The notes under the pieces were generated by a model. That model had not been told where the DNA came from. It was given only the letters and a program-made list of their open reading frames with translations, and did no database searches. This document shows positions 11,280 to 22,804 of a stretch of 64,000 nucleotides of DNA, one piece after another. Position numbers and translations under genes: made by a program. Numbering within the stretch: position 1 is the stretch's first letter; every line of letters begins with the position of its first letter. This stretch comes from Hippopus hippopus (lineage: Eukaryota > Mollusca > Bivalvia > Cardiida > Cardiidae): assembly GCA_946811185.2 (NCBI GenBank), contig OX328113.1, forward strand, positions 17,940,521 through 18,004,520, given 5' to 3'.

Positions 11280-11572
11280 CCTAAGGGCAACATGTCAAGC
11301 CCGCTGAGGGTGAATGATCTTCAAGAGCGACACTGGCCTAGGACCTACTTGATCAAATGTTTCAAATGGCACTTCTACTCATGAAGGAGAACAATTATGC
11401 CAAATAATTTTGAAATCCATCCATAAATGTATAAGTTCTGATCCAGACAAAATCTGAATTGACGGACGGATGCAAGCACACACGCACATACATACAACAA
11501 AGCGGCATCATGACAACTATGTCTCGCTCACTGCAAACTGGCTCGACAACAAAATCACATCACCTGAGCCAC
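11280..11572 (+). repeat. Pearl-like element tail, decayed
   Basis: AATCTGAATTGACGGACGGA, then ACACACGCAC and CATCATGACAACTATGTCTC match the 3' part of the pearl-like elements. Left limit uncertain. Confidence 0.5.
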
Positions 11573-11968
11573 ATTTAATTTTCCATTGAATGTGCTGGCT
11601 TTTGGCCTACTTTCTGGTACTAATAACAAATGAATAAATAGAAATTTGTGAATGGTCAAATGTGTACACATGTTTATTTTTGAGGGCCATTGCCTATTTG
11701 CTTACAGATTTACGCCATTTATCTTTTTTTAAAGATATTTCTTGTTCAAGCAACGCTGAAAGTGTATGTTGGTTTATTTGGCACTTTCAGGGTAATAGCC
11801 ATTTGTCTCTGTACAGTCTCTCTACAGCCTCACAAAAACTATCCCTGTAGTGTCTATACTACTGTCAGTGTTTATAAAACAGTACGACAATCAAGTTTTG
11901 CCATTATTAAATTGCACAATCTCTTGTGGTTTGGGTAACATCAGCACTGATTCTCTATTTCAATCTAT

Positions 11969-12281
11969 TCAACCCTTTCCCTCACAGTCCCATGATTTCA
12001 CGAGCCTAAAAAAAAGGCCTTTTCAGAAACATTGAGGGAAATGGAGAAAAAGCTTCATTTGGCTGGTAACCAGCATTTTCTCCTTTTCCCCACAATGTTT
12101 TCTACCCTTCCAAAAGCAACTTTTAATCACAATGTGTTTTGCCCTTTCAAAGATAAATTCCATCATTTTAGCCATAATTGTCATCTGCAAATGGTAACCA
12201 GCATTTTCTCCTTTTCCGAAAATGTTTTCGAAAGGCCTCTTCCTCAGGTTTGTTAAAAGTCAGATTGTGTTGTAAAGGGTT
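11969..12281. repeat. Family A composite, reverse then forward
   Basis: A reverse copy (CAACCCTTTCCCTCACAGTCCC) runs through its hairpin and TCATCTGCAAATG, then joins a second hairpin arm and forward right end (CTTCCTCAGGTTTG ... AAAGGGTTAA). Both termini are thus of the same type. Confidence 0.7.
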
Positions 12282-12443
12282 AAGGTTTAATTATGATAAA
12301 AGCGATAAACAAGGGGTCCCTTTGGGCCCTGCACTGCCCACCTGAGATCCATCACAAATACAAATTCACATTTGGAAATGTTTATACAAGAGGAAAAGCC
12401 ACACTGTGTTAAAAATTTCAGTAACAACTTCCAATAGGAGTTG

Positions 12444-12613
12444 AAACTAGAGCTGTCACTGAATGTGACTTAATACTCCCTCCAGTGCTTTGACAGAAAC
12501 AGGCAATTATTTTTACACAGACGGACACACGGACGGACGGACAAACAGACGGACACACAGACAGGCTGATTCCAGTATACCCCCGAAAACATTCGTTTTG
12601 CGGGGGTATAATG
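12444..12613 (+). mobile_element. Short pearl/HINE-like element, copy 1
   Basis: It starts AAACTAGAGCTGTCAC with a hairpin GTCACTGAATGTGAC, has a GGAC/ACGG microsatellite, and ends in the hairpin TACCCCCGAAAAC / GTTTTGCGGGGGTA. A second copy is at 45650-45809. Confidence 0.75.
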
Positions 12614-12701
12614 AGGAGTGTAAGGTGGTATCGATGTCTTTTATAAGAGCAGAGACCTTGTTTTTGTAGTGTCAGAATTCATATTCAAAACTGTCCAAGA
12701 T

Positions 12702-12985
12702 TTGATTAATTGATTGTATGGTGGTTAACGCAATTTTCAACATTATTTCAGTTATATTGTGGTGGCCAGTTCACCTATCCATGCTTTCCTGGAGTTTCTT
12801 TTACAAGTACTCTGCACAATATTCTTTCCAAGCCACTGGCTGCTTTCTCTAATAACCATCGTTGAAACAATGGTCGGTGGTGAGAGAGGAATGAATCCTG
12901 TCGCAATGTCACTGTCATCAATCCTCGGAAAGAAATTGGCCGAGCCGGAATTCTAACCAGTGACCTCCTCTTCTCAGTCCAAGGT
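12702..12985 (-). mobile_element. SINE, central and 3' part
   Basis: It carries TTCAACATTATTTCAGTTATA and GCTTTCCTGGAGTTTC, shared with the other SINEs, and GGCCGAGCCGGAATTCTAAC near the head. The A-box end is lost. Confidence 0.65.
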
Positions 12986-13586
12986 TTTATGAAGACAAAG
13001 CTTTTTAGTGTTTTCATCAAGTTTTCACCATGACCAAGGCTAAATTGAGGCATCATGTGGAGCAATTTTAATATTTTCCAGTTGACTTCAATTTTGACCA
13101 ACAGTGATGCAGATTCTAAATAATTATGTAATATATCTCACAAATATTTCAAGCTTCAAAAAGATTTGGGTGAAAAATGTGATTTCTAAAATTCTAAGAT
13201 TTTCCTAGTAACTTATTTTCTTTTTCTAAACCATGATAACCAATTTTAAAAAGAATTCCAAATAAAATGAAGACTTTCAGACTTAGTCTGATTAAATTTG
13301 GGACTAATATGAGGCTTCAGTGGGGGGTCACAAAAACGAAGTATTTGCCATTGGATATAAAACAATAACAAAGTCCACATATTTAGAAGAATCATAATAG
13401 CTCACTTTTCAGCACTTCTTCCTTTGATGACTTACAAATCCAAGCAATAAAATGCTTCAGTTCAGCATTCATATTTCTGAGAAACCATTATATTAGGACA
13501 TACAGAAGCTCAATAAGTTGTATTAGACTTTCCCATGGCCTCAGACTTTATTGCAGGAGGGCAAAATTTACTTGTACTACATAATA
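12986..13586. other. No gene seen
   Basis: A+T-rich sequence without recognisable repeat or coding signal. Confidence 0.45.
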
Positions 13587-13587
13587 A

Positions 13588-13675
13588 ATAGGCCATGCTC
13601 TGTGAAAAGGGGGTTTCAGTGCATCTGCAAAGAGTATTGACCATGTCAGCCTGGGCAGGCCACACAATGGAGACA
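13588..13675. repeat. Family B fragment
   Basis: AGGCCATGCTCTGTGAAAAG and GCATCTGCAAAGAGTATTGA, truncated after the centre. Confidence 0.7.
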
Positions 13676-13921
13676 AAGGCTCAATTTAGAATTACACAAA
13701 TCCTACACAAGATGAGAAAAAAATTAGAAAAAACCAACTCTCTCATAAATATGGCTCCAAGAGCATTGTTAGCTGTTAGCTAGGCCATAGATGAACCATA
13801 AATTCAAATGAAGCTTTTTTTATTTCTTTCTGTAAATAGGGCAGTAAAGTACAATTATAGTAAAGTATTGGTTTGTCTAGCTGAGAGAAGAAAGTGAACA
13901 GGAATTTTTAGATGCTGGCTC

Positions 13922-14150
13922 TTAACACTTTACCATACGACAAAATTTAAGCATTGTCCAAATTGAAAGCATATGCAGACAACTATTTCAATGTGGCTCA
14001 AATGGAGCAATATTCTTTGATAAGGTAGAAAACATTGTGGGAAAAAGAAGAAAATGCTGGTTACCAGCATTTTCTCCTTTTTCCACAATGTTTTCAAAAG
14101 GCTTCTTTCCCAGGGTCGTTAAAATTCGGAATTGTGTGGCAATGGGTTAA
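13922..14150 (+). repeat. Family A MITE, forward, full length
   Basis: TTAACACTTTACC to CAATGGGTTAA. Hairpin GTGGGAAAAAGAAGAAAATG / CATTTTCTCCTTTTTCCAC. Confidence 0.88.
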
Positions 14151-14390
14151 TAGTCAATAGAATGCCCTGGTATAACTTTAGATCAGTGACTGAGAACATA
14201 TTGAAAGGAACTGCAAACAACAAGTTAAATGTTACTCAAACTATCAAATTTGTCTTTCAAAGAGTAGAAAACATTCTGGGAAAAGGACAATATGCTGCAG
14301 GTTTTCAGCATTTTTTTCCTTCCTCAGAATGCTTTCAAAAGCCCTTTTCATAAAGGTTGTAAATAGTCCGAATGCTTTGTTAATGGTGAA
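14151..14390 (+). repeat. Family A MITE, forward, diverged
   Basis: GTAGAAAACATTCTGGGAAA pairs with TTCCTCAGAATGCTTTC; the G-to-C change of the left arm is mirrored on the right. Confidence 0.7.
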
Positions 14391-14586
14391 ACTCTTTGCC
14401 ATGTGACACACTTTAATTCAATACATATTGAAATCAGATGTGGAATAAAATTTAGATATGGCTTCTATGATGGGATTAGTCTTTGAGAAAGAAGAAAACA
14501 CTGGACCACAATAGAATTCCTCTATTTACATCCTTACTAATTGATAACAAAATTCTCTAGTGAAGAGTAAATCTGACTTTTGAAAG

Positions 14587-14815
14587 ATTCATTGATTGAA
14601 TGGTGTTTTACTCCACTTTCAACATTATTTCAGTCATATCATGGTAACAGTTCACATATTCATGTTTTCCTGGGTTTTACCAGTACTAGGCTATGGCTCT
14701 GAAGTGTCTTGCCCAAGGACACTCCCATGACAAAACCAGTGGATCCAGTGCGGCTCGAACCTGGGGCCTCCAGGTTGGAAGTCCCACTCTCTACCACTGA
14801 GCCACACAGGACTCC
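14587..14815 (-). mobile_element. tRNA-headed SINE with 12-bp target duplication
   Basis: On the minus strand TGGCTCAGTGGTAGAG and GGTTCGAGCC mark A- and B-box-like sequences. GACTTTTGAAAG flanks it on both sides (14575-14586, 14816-14827). It interrupts a decayed family A sequence. Confidence 0.88.
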
Positions 14816-14925
14816 GACTTTTGAAAGCATTTTCAGATGACAAATCAAACGTTGCTTAGATGATAGGATTTGTCTTTGAGAAAGCAGCAAACATTGGAAT
14901 ACAATGGAGTTCCTGGGCTTGACTC

Positions 14926-15142
14926 TTAACCCTAAATAGGCTGCTAAGCGCCATTCAAGGACCATTTGTGGACAGTGTAGATCAAGATCAGACTGCGCAT
15001 AACATGCGGTCTGATCTTGGATCTACACAGTCTGATAAGGAGATATCATTTCCTCAAAAAAAAACCTTTGAAATTGAAAACTTTGGGATTTTACAATTAG
15101 TTTGAAAGTTTTATTTCACTTATTTAGCAGCATAAGGCTTAA
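14926..15142 (+). repeat. Family C TTAA element, full length
   Basis: TTAACCCTAAATAGGCTGC to GCATAAGGCTTAA, with the centre AAGATCAGACTGCGCATAAC / GCGGTCTGATCTTGG. It abuts the next family A copy, sharing one TTAA. Confidence 0.8.
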
Positions 15143-15363
15143 CCCTTTACCAAACAATCCCGACTTTTAACGACCCTGAGAAAGAAGCCTTTTGAAAACA
15201 TGGGAAAAGGAGAAAATGCTGGTAACCAGCATTTTCTCCTTTTCTCACAATGTTTTCTACCCTTCCCAAACCAAATTTCAATTTTTCAGTCACATTTATT
15301 TTGTTGTCTGCAAATGCTTTCAATTTGGACCGGTCTAAATTTTTCTTGTGTGGTAAAGACTTA
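15139..15363 (-). repeat. Family A MITE, reverse, full length
   Basis: TTAACCCTTTACCAAACAAT to GGTAAAGACTTAA. The left hairpin arm lacks CATTGT (GAAAACATGGGAAAAGG). Confidence 0.88.
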
Positions 15364-15792
15364 ATACTAGATGACAAAATTTTAGATCATTCCATGATGA
15401 AAGCATTTGCACAGACAATTTCAATGTTGCTCAGATGATGTGACTGGTATTTGTGAAAGAAGCAAACATTGTGGGAAAAGGAGAAAATGCTGGTGACCAG
15501 CATTTTCTCCTTTTCCCACAATGTTTTCTACCCTTCCCAAACCAAATTTCAATTTTTCAGTCACATTTATTTTGTCGTCTGCAAATGCTTTCAATTTGGA
15601 CCGGTCTAAATTTTTCTCGTGTGGTAAAGACTTAATACTAGATGATAAAATTTTAGATCATTCCATGATGGAAGCATTTGCACAGACAAATTCAATGTTG
15701 CTCAGATGATGTGACTGGTCTTTGTGAAAGAAGCAAACATTGTGGGAAAAGGAGAAAATTCTGGTTACTAGCAGTTTATCCTTGTCCTACAA
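15251..15792. repeat. 271-bp tandem duplication of family A sequence
   Basis: The segment 15251-15521 (from TGTTTTCTACCCTTCCC to the next hairpin) recurs at 15522-15792 with only a handful of differences. The junctions fall in the hairpin arm. Confidence 0.85.
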
Positions 15793-16017
15793 CATGATGA
15801 AAAGTTGTGTTTCTTTAGTAAAGAGTAAATCTCTCTCTTTTTTTTTTTGGTACCTTATCTGAAATAACTTCTGCCTGCTTTCCTCAGAAAATTCCTTAAA
15901 TCAGATTTTCAAATTTTGCAGACACATTAATCACGAGTTTGTTTTACTTTTCCTAAAAAGACTACAACAAAATAATAGAATATTTCTCTGTTCAAAGTTA
16001 ACCCAAATCTTCTGAAT

Positions 16018-16344
16018 TAATCCTAAGTTACCACACAATCCTGAGTTTTTACAGGACCTTGAAAGATAAGGTTTTTGAAAACATTGTGGGAAAAGGAGAC
16101 AATACTGGTTACCAGCATTTTCTCCTTTTCCCACAAACCTTCTGAATTAATCCTAAGTTACCATGACCTTGAAAGTCAAGGCTTTTTAAAATATAGTGGG
16201 AAAAGAAGACAATACTGGTAACCAGCATTTTCTTCTTTTCACACAATTTTTTCCTCCCTATCAAGACAGAAATCATCATTTAATTTCTCACCCGCAAATG
16301 CCTTCAATTTGATCCAGTCTAATATTTTGTCATTTGGTACCAAA
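16018..16344 (-). repeat. Family A MITE, reverse, with partial tandem copy
   Basis: CTTCTGAATTAATCCTAAGT occurs twice (16010 and 16139), each time leading into a hairpin (GGGAAAAGGAGACAATACTGG and GGGAAAAGAAGACAATACTGG, in part). Confidence 0.75.
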
Positions 16345-16374
16345 TTAATGTATCCTTAGAGCTAAGTAGGTTCT

Positions 16375-16605
16375 TTAACCCTTTACCAGATGACAAAAAT
16401 TTAGCCTTGTCCAAATTGAAAGCATTTGCAGATGACAGTTTCATTGTGGCTCACATGGTGCAAGTTTTCTTGGATAGGGTAGAAAACATTTTGGGGAAAA
16501 GGAGAAAATGCTGGGTACCAGCATTTTCTCCTTTTCCCCAAACTGTTTTCAAAAGGCTTCTTTCTCAGGGTCGTCAAAAGTCAGGATTGTGCGGTTAAGA
16601 GTTAA
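16375..16605 (+). repeat. Family A MITE, forward, full length
   Basis: TTAACCCTTTACCAGATGAC to GGTTAAGAGTTAA. The left arm TTTTGGGGAAAAGG pairs with CCTTTTCCCCAAA; the change is on both arms. Confidence 0.9.
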
Positions 16606-16682
16606 AGAAGGATTTGAGGAGAAAGCCTATGGCCAATGTTGGCTACAAAATTTATCTCATGCATACAACATCTCGTAATTAC

Positions 16683-16914
16683 TTAACCCTTCACCTCACA
16701 ATCCTGAGTTTTAGCAACCCTGAGGAAGAGGGCTTTTGAAAACATTGTGGGAAAGGAGAAAATACTGGTAACCAGCATTTCCCCCACCCCCCATTTTTTT
16801 TTTTTCTTTTGACCTTTCAAAGACAAGTACAATCATTTCAACCGAATTAATATATCATCTGCATATGTTTCAATTTGGACCAGACTAAAATTTTGTCACT
16901 TGGTAAAGAGTTAA
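16683..16914 (-). repeat. Family A MITE, reverse, right arm decayed
   Basis: TTAACCCTTCACCTCACAAT to GGTAAAGAGTTAA. The right hairpin arm has become a C/T-rich run. Confidence 0.8.
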
Positions 16915-17520
16915 CTTCCATACTACAGAACTACAGATCTAGTCAGGAATTTTGAATTTTTCTAAAGTTGAAATGGTGATGATGAAAAGTAGAAACTGTG
17001 CCAGTCAGTTGTCTTTTGTTACAAATATTTTCTTTACCATAATATTTATCAACCTCATAGTCATTTCAATCTACTTGTCTATGATCCGTATAAGAAGTAG
17101 GCTGTTAATGTAAAGATAACTACATTTTCTGCCTCGAAGAATCAAGACTTCTGCCAAGATAAAAATCTATAGATATTCATCTGCCAACTCTTGACTCCAA
17201 AATAAATAAATGGACAGTTTCCTTCTGTGAAACACTTTCAGAATGTTGCAAATTGGTTCATAATTCATGATCACAATTTTTCTTTTGTCTAACATCAAAT
17301 AAGATTTTTTTTCTAAATCCAAAACAGTAACATATTCATTAACAATTCAATGGTCCAACATTCACAGCAAATACCAAGTGAAATTTGTATTTCATGAATA
17401 TTTCATTTTGTGAACATCTATCATTCCTACCAAGTTATGTTTTGATCACCAACAGTTCAATGTTGTCAAAAAAATAAAGAGTCAAAATCAACAACAATAT
17501 GTTACCACATTAACAAATAA
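16915..17520. other. No gene seen
   Basis: A+T-rich sequence. No splice-bounded coding segment or repeat recognised. Confidence 0.45.
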
Positions 17521-18223
17521 CTAGAACTTGTTTTTCTACAAAAAAACAGATGTCGCCCCCCTTTTTGGTGTCAGAAGGATTGATATGTCACCAAGGCAAT
17601 TTCTAACTGAAATAATGGTCATTTTTCTTTAACGGTTTTCGAGTTATAGAGCGGACACGAAATTGTACGTAAGATTTGTGAAGGAAAATAATCAAAGGGA
17701 AATAACTCGAAAAATATACAAGCCAGAGTTATGGTTCTTGTGCATGACACTTCGTCTCATGGTGCTTTACAAATGTGTGAAGTTTTATCAAAATATCTTA
17801 AAAGGTTTTCGAGTTATAGAGCGGACACGATTTGTGAAGGAAAATAATCAAAGGGAAATAACTCAAAAAATATACAAGCCAGAGTTATGGTTCTTGTGCA
17901 TGACACTTCGTCTCATGGTGCTGTATGAATGTGTGAAGTTTTATCAAAATATCTTAAAAGGTTTTCAAGTTATAGAGCGGACACGATTTGTGAAGGAAAA
18001 TAATCAAAGGGAAATAACTCGAAAAATATACAAGCTAGAGTCATGGTTCTTGTGCATGACACTTCGTCTCATAGTGCTTTACAAATGTGTGAAGTTTTAT
18101 CAAAATATCTTAAAAGGTTTTCGAGTTACAGAGAGGACATGATTTGTGACAGACAGACAGACAGACAGACGCATGGGGAAAAACAATATGTCTCCCGACC
18201 CTGACGGGGGGAGACATAATAAT
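17521..18223 (+). mobile_element. Pearl/HINE-like element with 156-bp tandem core
   Basis: It starts AACTAGAACTTG and contains core units starting TTTTCGAGTTATAGAGCGGA at 17634, 17806, 17962 and 18118 (the first has a 16-bp insertion). It then has (ACAG/GACA)n and the hairpin GTCTCCCGACCCTGACGGGGGGAGAC (given in halves GTCTCCCG / GGGGGAGAC). The period is a multiple of three, so a 159-codon ORF is open by accident. Confidence 0.75.
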
Positions 18224-18360
18224 TTAATCTTCGTATAAATATACTGCCAAAAATAGAAAAACATTTTATTAGCATACTATTTCACTTTGTAAGAAATATA
18301 TCAAAATGTCCTTTCTGCAAAACTGTCTAAATATTCTTTTAAATTTCCATGAAAAAACCA

Positions 18361-18556
18361 GGGTCTGTATTGACCAACACTCTTAAGAACGTTCTTGTTC
18401 TCATTCTCCAAGATTTTCTAAATTTGAAAGCACCACAACTTCTGATTGGCTAAACCAAATGGTTTAGCCAATCAGAAGTCATGCTACTTTCAAATTTAGA
18501 AAATTCTGGAGATCAAAACCAAGAACATTCTTAATAGTGTTGGTTAATACGGACAC
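18361..18556. repeat. Family F foldback element, copy 2
   Basis: GGGTCTGTATTGACCAACAC and GTGTTGGTTAATACGGACACC at the ends. The centre is CTTCTGATTGGCTAAACCAA / GGTTTAGCCAATCAGAAG. Confidence 0.88.
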
Positions 18557-19427
18557 CGCATACATGTATAAAATATTTATTTGAAAATTTGCGGTTGATA
18601 GTTATGATGAAATTTTGCCACAAAAAGTATCCAATGTCTGTTTGTGCTACCTCCTTATTGGACAACAGAGACTTTATGATCAGTCAAATTTAGAGGAGAG
18701 GAATTTTATGACCCAAGGCTGTTTTATGTCTGGAATTTCCATCTGTGCTTTATGGTTACAACATTTTTTCCCCAGTAAACTCAAACAAAACATGATCTTT
18801 ATGATTTGTCCTAGAGGCTTTTGATTTCATAAAATTCAGCTCCTTGGTCAATGTGTGATACAACTTTCACCTGTATAAGGACTCTGTAGACACCATTATG
18901 ATTTTATGAGTTTGTTTGCCTATTTCAACACTACCTGACAATCAGTTGCTGTAGTAGAGTATGCTCTGGAACTTACATGATTCTGACAAGAAAGTTTTTT
19001 TATACTTCTGAAATTATGCATCTTTTGAACAAAACAAATCACTACAGATCTTCACCAGAGAGTGCACAAATATACGCACCAATATACAAAACTGTTGTCC
19101 ATTTTTTTTTGGGGGGGGGGGGGAGGGAAAGAGAAATGCTACTCCGAATCATTCTGAATGCACATGAAGAGGGCTAGCTACTCCCCTGCTGCGGTATTAG
19201 CATTGCAGGCTTAGGATAAGTTTGTTTTTTTTTGTACCAAACACACCTTGTCATCAAGGTATTTATTGTCAAAATTTTACACGAAAAAATGTAGTCTTAA
19301 GTTTTCTAGATCCTTTCCGAATATTGCATATATGATAATGGTATGGAAACACAAAATTACATTTTATAATACTGGTACACTTGCTGCTGAGAAGATTAAC
19401 TCAAGATTCTTTCTGAACATCCCATAT
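18557..19427. other. No gene seen
   Basis: It includes a 13-G run near 19111-19122 and A+T-rich sequence; short ORFs are unremarkable. Confidence 0.45.
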
Positions 19428-20531
19428 ATAACAAGAGTTTCGCAGAGCGGCGCATATACGCCCGAAGGGGCTTGTCAATGAAATGGGTTAAACTGAAGGA
19501 TGTACTGTGAAAGAACAAGACACTGGACAGTAAGGGATCACATATGAGACCATGGAGTTATTTGTTCTTGTGCACTGCACTTCTTCTCAATGTGATCTAT
19601 GCACCTGTGAAGTATCATTTTTACACCTCTAATAGTTTTTGAGTAATGCTCCTGACAAAATTTAAGTAAGAAAAAAATCAAAGAGCTTACTCCTAAACTA
19701 TGGGGCCAAAAGTTATACCTCTAATACACTGCACTTCTCCTCAATGTCATCTATCAACCCGTGAAGTTTCAGGTTTATATCTCATGTAGTTTTCAAGTTA
19801 TGCACTAGACAAAATTTGAGTTAAAAAAAAAAACCAAAGGGCAATAACTCCTAGATTATGCAATCAAGAGTTATGTTTCCTGTGCACTGCACTTCTCCTT
19901 GATAAGATCTATCACCTATGAAGTATCATGTTTACACCTCTAATAGGTTTTGAGTTATGTTCCTGACAAAATTTAAGTACAAAAAATAACAAAGGGCAAT
20001 AACTCCTAAACTATGGGGCCAAAAGTTATGGTTCTTGCACACTGAACTTCTCCTTAATGTCATCTATCAACCTGTGAAGTTTCATGTTTATATCTCATGT
20101 AGTTTTCAAATTATGCACTAGACAAAGTTCAAGTAAGAAAAATAACAAAGGGCAATAACTCCTAAATTATGCAATCAAGAGTTCTGTTTCCTGTGCACTG
20201 CACTTCTCCTTGATGAGATCTATCCACCTAGGAAGTATCATGTTTACACTCTAATACTTTTTGAGTTATGCTCCTGACAAAATTTAAGTATAAAAAATAA
20301 CAATGGGCAATAACTCTAGAACGCCTAAAGCAATCCAAATGTAAAGAGTCACAAGCACAACTACACATCATAGAGATTCATTGTGGTAAGTTTGAACTTA
20401 TTCCAATGGAAAATGTAGGAGGAGTTGTGCACACAAGAAATTGTTAACAGAAGGACGGACGGACAGGCAGACGGAAGGACGGACGGACGACTGAGGCCAT
20501 AACATAATATGACCCTTCGGGCGTATAATAA
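19428..20531 (+). mobile_element. Pearl/HINE-like element with tandem core
   Basis: It starts AACAAGAGTTTCGCAGAGC with the hairpin GGCGCATATACGCC. About six units contain GGGCAATAACTCCTAAA, ATCTATCAACCTGTGAAGT and TTTTCAAGTTATGCACTAGA, then comes a GGAC microsatellite (20450-20490). It ends ACCCTTCGGGCGTATAATAA. Confidence 0.72.
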
Positions 20532-20624
20532 TGGAATGGAAACACAAAATTACATGTTATATTATACTGGTACACTTGCTGCTGTGAAGATTTAACTCAA
20601 AAATTGAGTCTTTACTGTAATATT

Positions 20625-20849
20625 TTAACCCTTTACGTAACAATGTTTTACAGAACCCAAGGAAAATGCCCTTTGAAAACATTGTTGGAAAAAGAAAAAT
20701 ACTGGTAATCAGCATTTTCTCTTTTTCCAACAATGTTTTCTACTTTTGCAATGACAAATTCCATCTTTCGAACCATTTAACTAGTTTTATGCAAATACTT
20801 TAAATTTTGACAAGTCTAAAACTTTGTCATCTTGTACAGAGCTGAGTAA
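20625..20849 (-). repeat. Family A MITE, reverse
   Basis: TTAACCCTTTACGTAACAAT at left. Hairpin GTTGGAAAAAG / CTTTTTCCAAC carries the same change on both arms. Confidence 0.82.
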
Positions 20850-21017
20850 CTCTCTATAGTATTGGAACAAAGAATGAAGACAAATTTTGTAGTTCTAGAG
20901 AACTGACAGCCTTTTTCTCTTATCTAAGACAAATTATCTTCATAGTTTTGTTTCTGAGACTGAACTGTATTTATACAGATGTAAAGTCAACACCTTCTCT
21001 TCACCCTCCATTTTGTC

Positions 21018-21245
21018 TTAACCCCTTACCAAATAATCACGCCTTTTACAACCCTGAGGAAGAAGGCTTTTGAAAACATTGTTGGAAAAGGAGAAAATGC
21101 TGGTTAACAGCATTTTCTCCTTTTCCCACAATGTTTTCTACCCTATCAAGGACTACTTTTGTCATTTGAGCCAACTTTAATTTGTGGTCTGAAACTGCTT
21201 TCAATTTGGACATGTCCAAATATTTGTCATCTGGTAAAGAGATAA
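21018..21245 (-). repeat. Family A MITE, reverse, full length
   Basis: TTAACCCCTTACCAAATAAT to GGTAAAGAGATAA. Here the left arm (GTTGGAAAAGG) and right arm (CCTTTTCCCAC) differ, an unpaired change. Confidence 0.87.
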
Positions 21246-21466
21246 CCCTTAACGTGCAAAATACGTTAATTGAAACTTTCAAGCTTTAGCAAAACTGAAC
21301 TATTGCTATTTCAAAGTTTTTTGTTGTTTTTATTTTGGGGGAGGGAATATAACTCCTAATCAGACAGAGTAGATCCAAAATCAGACTGCATGTTCTGTGC
21401 AATCTGATCCTGATTTACACAGTCTGCAAAAGGTCCTTAAGTTGGGTTTAGCAGCCGAAGGATAAA
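21243..21466 (-). repeat. Family C TTAA element, reverse
   Basis: GTAGATCCAAAATCAGACTGC and GCAATCTGATCCTGATTTAC (in parts) form the centre; it ends GTTTAGCAGCCGAAGGATAA. Confidence 0.7.
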
Positions 21467-21662
21467 CTTGTTTTACCGACTAACAAAATTCTAGACTCAC
21501 CAAAACTGAGAGCATGTACTGACAAAAAGTTAAATATGGATCAATGCAAAGATCTGTTTTTTGAATAGAGTAGAAAACATAGTGGGTAAAGGAGAAAATG
21601 CTGGTTACCTTTTCCAATCATGCCTTTAAAGCCCCTCTCCCTTGAGATCTTTAAACAAACCT
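21464..21662 (+). repeat. Family A MITE, forward, right hairpin arm deleted
   Basis: The left side is CTAACAAAATTCTAGACTCA and the left arm GTGGGTAAAGGAGAAAATGC. The right arm is reduced to TTTTCCAATCATG. Confidence 0.65.
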
Positions 21663-21700
21663 TAATCAGTTAGTATACTCTTTCCAACACAATCCCCAGT

Positions 21701-21928
21701 TTAACTCTTTACCACACAATCCCGACTTTTAACGACCCAGAGAAAGAAAGCTTTTGAAAACATTGTGGGAAAAGGAGAAAATGCTGGTAACCAGCATTTT
21801 CTCCTTTACCCACATTGTTTTCTACCCTTCCCAAATCAAATTTCAAATTCTGATTCACATTTATTTTGTCGTCTGCAAATGCTTTCAATTTGGACTGGTC
21901 CAAAGTTGTGTCGTTTGGTAAAGAGTTA
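21701..21928 (-). repeat. Family A MITE, reverse, full length
   Basis: TTAACTCTTTACCACACAAT to GGTAAAGAGTTA. Near-perfect hairpin. Confidence 0.9.
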
Positions 21929-22124
21929 CACAACCCTGAAAGAAAAGGCTTTTAAAAACAAAGTGTGACAAAGAGAAAATGTTGATTACCAGCATCTTCT
22001 TCTCTTCCAACCAATATTTTTTACCCTATCAAAGACAGAAATCATCATTTGAGATACATTTGTCATCTGCAAATTGCTTTCAATTTTGGGGAGTACAAAA
22101 TTTTGTTATCTGGCACAGAGTTAA
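21929..22124 (-). repeat. Family A MITE, reverse, joined head-to-tail
   Basis: It follows the previous copy directly and lacks the first 25 bp. It ends GGCACAGAGTTAA. Confidence 0.8.
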
Positions 22125-22317
22125 AGCCTCATACACTTATAATTATTTCAAATTTTCCCCCAAGAAGTTGAAATATTATTATGACTTTGTGATATTGATC
22201 AAAGAAATCAGTGCTTGATAACTAATTTAGCAGCTTTTTTCTTTTAGGAGCTTCTGTTGTAAAACAGCCTCAAGTTGATTATCAATACAATATGATAAAC
22301 TAGGGTGAGAAACTTAA

Positions 22318-22715
22318 AGGCCCAAAGTTAACAGCTAAAAATTAACAATTTGTGGGTCAAATTGCAGGCAAATTTAATTTATACCACTTGAAGGTATGGA
22401 TATCATTAACCCTTTCCTAAACAATCCCGACTTCTAACAACCCTGAGAAAGAAGCATTTGAAAACATTGTAGAAAAAAGAGAAAATGCTGGGTACGCAGC
22501 ATTTTCTCCTTTTACCCTTCCGAAACTAAATTCAGTTTTCGATTCACATTTATTTTGTCGTCTGCAAATGCTTTAAATTTGGACTGGTCTAAAATTTTGT
22601 TGTACTGTAAAGGATTAAAAGTATGGATATTATTAAGGTCTGACACTGTGTTACAGTACAGACTGTCAACATTCCAATTGCTGGTAGAAAAGCTCAATTA
22701 AATTTGGCTCAAACT
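22318..22715. repeat. Family G palindrome, copy 3, split by family A
   Basis: GGCCCAAAGTTAACAGC on the left. AGTATGGATATTATTAAGG, GACTGTCAACATTCC and GCTGGTAGAAAAGCTCAATT on the right. A family A element (22406-22617) interrupts it. Confidence 0.6.
22406..22617 (-). repeat. Family A MITE, reverse, nested in family G
   Basis: TTAACCCTTTCCTAAACAAT to GTAAAGGATTAA. The right hairpin arm is shortened to CATTTTCTCC. Confidence 0.82.
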
Positions 22716-22804
22716 GCTAAATGAATCAAAAGAAGATTTCTGGCGAATGGCTCAACCTAATTACTGCCATTTCAAAGTGTTTCTTTCAGAAAAATTAGTG
22801 GTGC

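Noticed and set aside
17663..18142. 159-codon ORF with 52-residue repeats
   Set aside because: It coincides with the core of a pearl-like element whose period is a multiple of three.
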